The position numbers and the translations under genes were made by a program. 64,000 bases of DNA, taken from Methyloceanibacter superfactus. Its GTDB lineage: Bacteria > Pseudomonadota > Alphaproteobacteria > Rhizobiales > Methyloligellaceae. Positions 63,982-64,000 of this stretch are shown here, piece by piece. Position 1 is the first letter of the stretch, and the number at the start of each line of letters is the position of its first letter. The notes beneath the pieces are model-generated. The model searched no databases. It saw only the letters and a program-made list of their open reading frames with translations, and was not told the DNA's origin. Where the stretch lies: the NCBI RefSeq assembly GCF_001723305.1, contig NZ_LPWF01000034.1, positions 1 to 64,000 on the forward strand, written 5' to 3'.

Positions 63982-64000
63982 TTCTATGAAGGGGAAGCCT

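Overview
The window reads as a chromosomal core segment of a GC-rich alphaproteobacterium, most likely of the order Hyphomicrobiales (Rhizobiales). The evidence is gene order (rpsB-tsf-pyrH-frr-uppS-cdsA-dxr-rseP-bamA-lpxD-fabZ-lpxA-lpxI; ppiD-trpE...trpGDC-moaC-moeA-lexA; nuoA-N-birA-rnj-mce-DUF1467-proS-lolC-lolD-dnaE), use of LpxI, an RNase J, and a LexA box of the GAAC-N7-GAAC type. No family or genus can be fixed from the sequence alone. I see no insertion sequence, prophage, integrase or CRISPR array.

Layout. 0.2-2.8 kb (+): queE-queD-queF for queuosine, then a broken DUF1835 gene. 2.8-8.6 kb: kdsA, an aquaporin, a GFA-family gene, pyrG, secG, an unknown exported protein and tpiA. 8.7-18 kb (+): ppiD and trpE overlapping, a SixA-like phosphatase, trpG-trpD-trpC, moaC-moeA, and lexA with a self-regulated promoter. 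18-20.1 kb (-): a damaged comEC. 20.2-23.1 kb (+): gltX and gltA. From 23.2 kb to the right end every recognised protein gene is on the minus strand: the envelope/translation cluster from rpsB down to lpxI, then dnaE, lolD-lolC, proS, DUF1467, mce, rnj, birA and the complete complex I set nuoA-N, headed by tRNA-Asp, with a Sel1-repeat protein and tRNA-Val at the edge.

How it fits together. The lpx/bamA/rseP/kdsA genes build and maintain the outer membrane. rpsB, tsf, frr, gltX, proS and the tRNAs serve translation. pyrG and pyrH feed nucleotide pools. nuo plus gltA serve respiration. queE/D/F supply the precursor for a modification that tRNA-Asp(GTC), encoded at the other end, would carry.

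Most notable items. (1) The nuo operon carries two non-canonical genes: an FlK-type thioesterase between nuoC and nuoD, and a one-TM unknown protein between nuoF and nuoG. Both are translationally overlapped with their neighbours. (2) The only long gene-free stretch (43.6-44.3 kb) ends in a strong plus-strand terminator although both flanking genes are on the minus strand, which suggests an unannotated small RNA. (3) The sequence contains about 35-40 apparent single-base indels, many in essential genes. Often two or three lie close together and restore the frame, leaving scrambled stretches inside open reading frames. These look like consensus errors and matter to anyone using the proteins. 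(4) lpxB is missing from its usual place after lpxI. (5) QueD has Asn where the catalytic Cys is expected.
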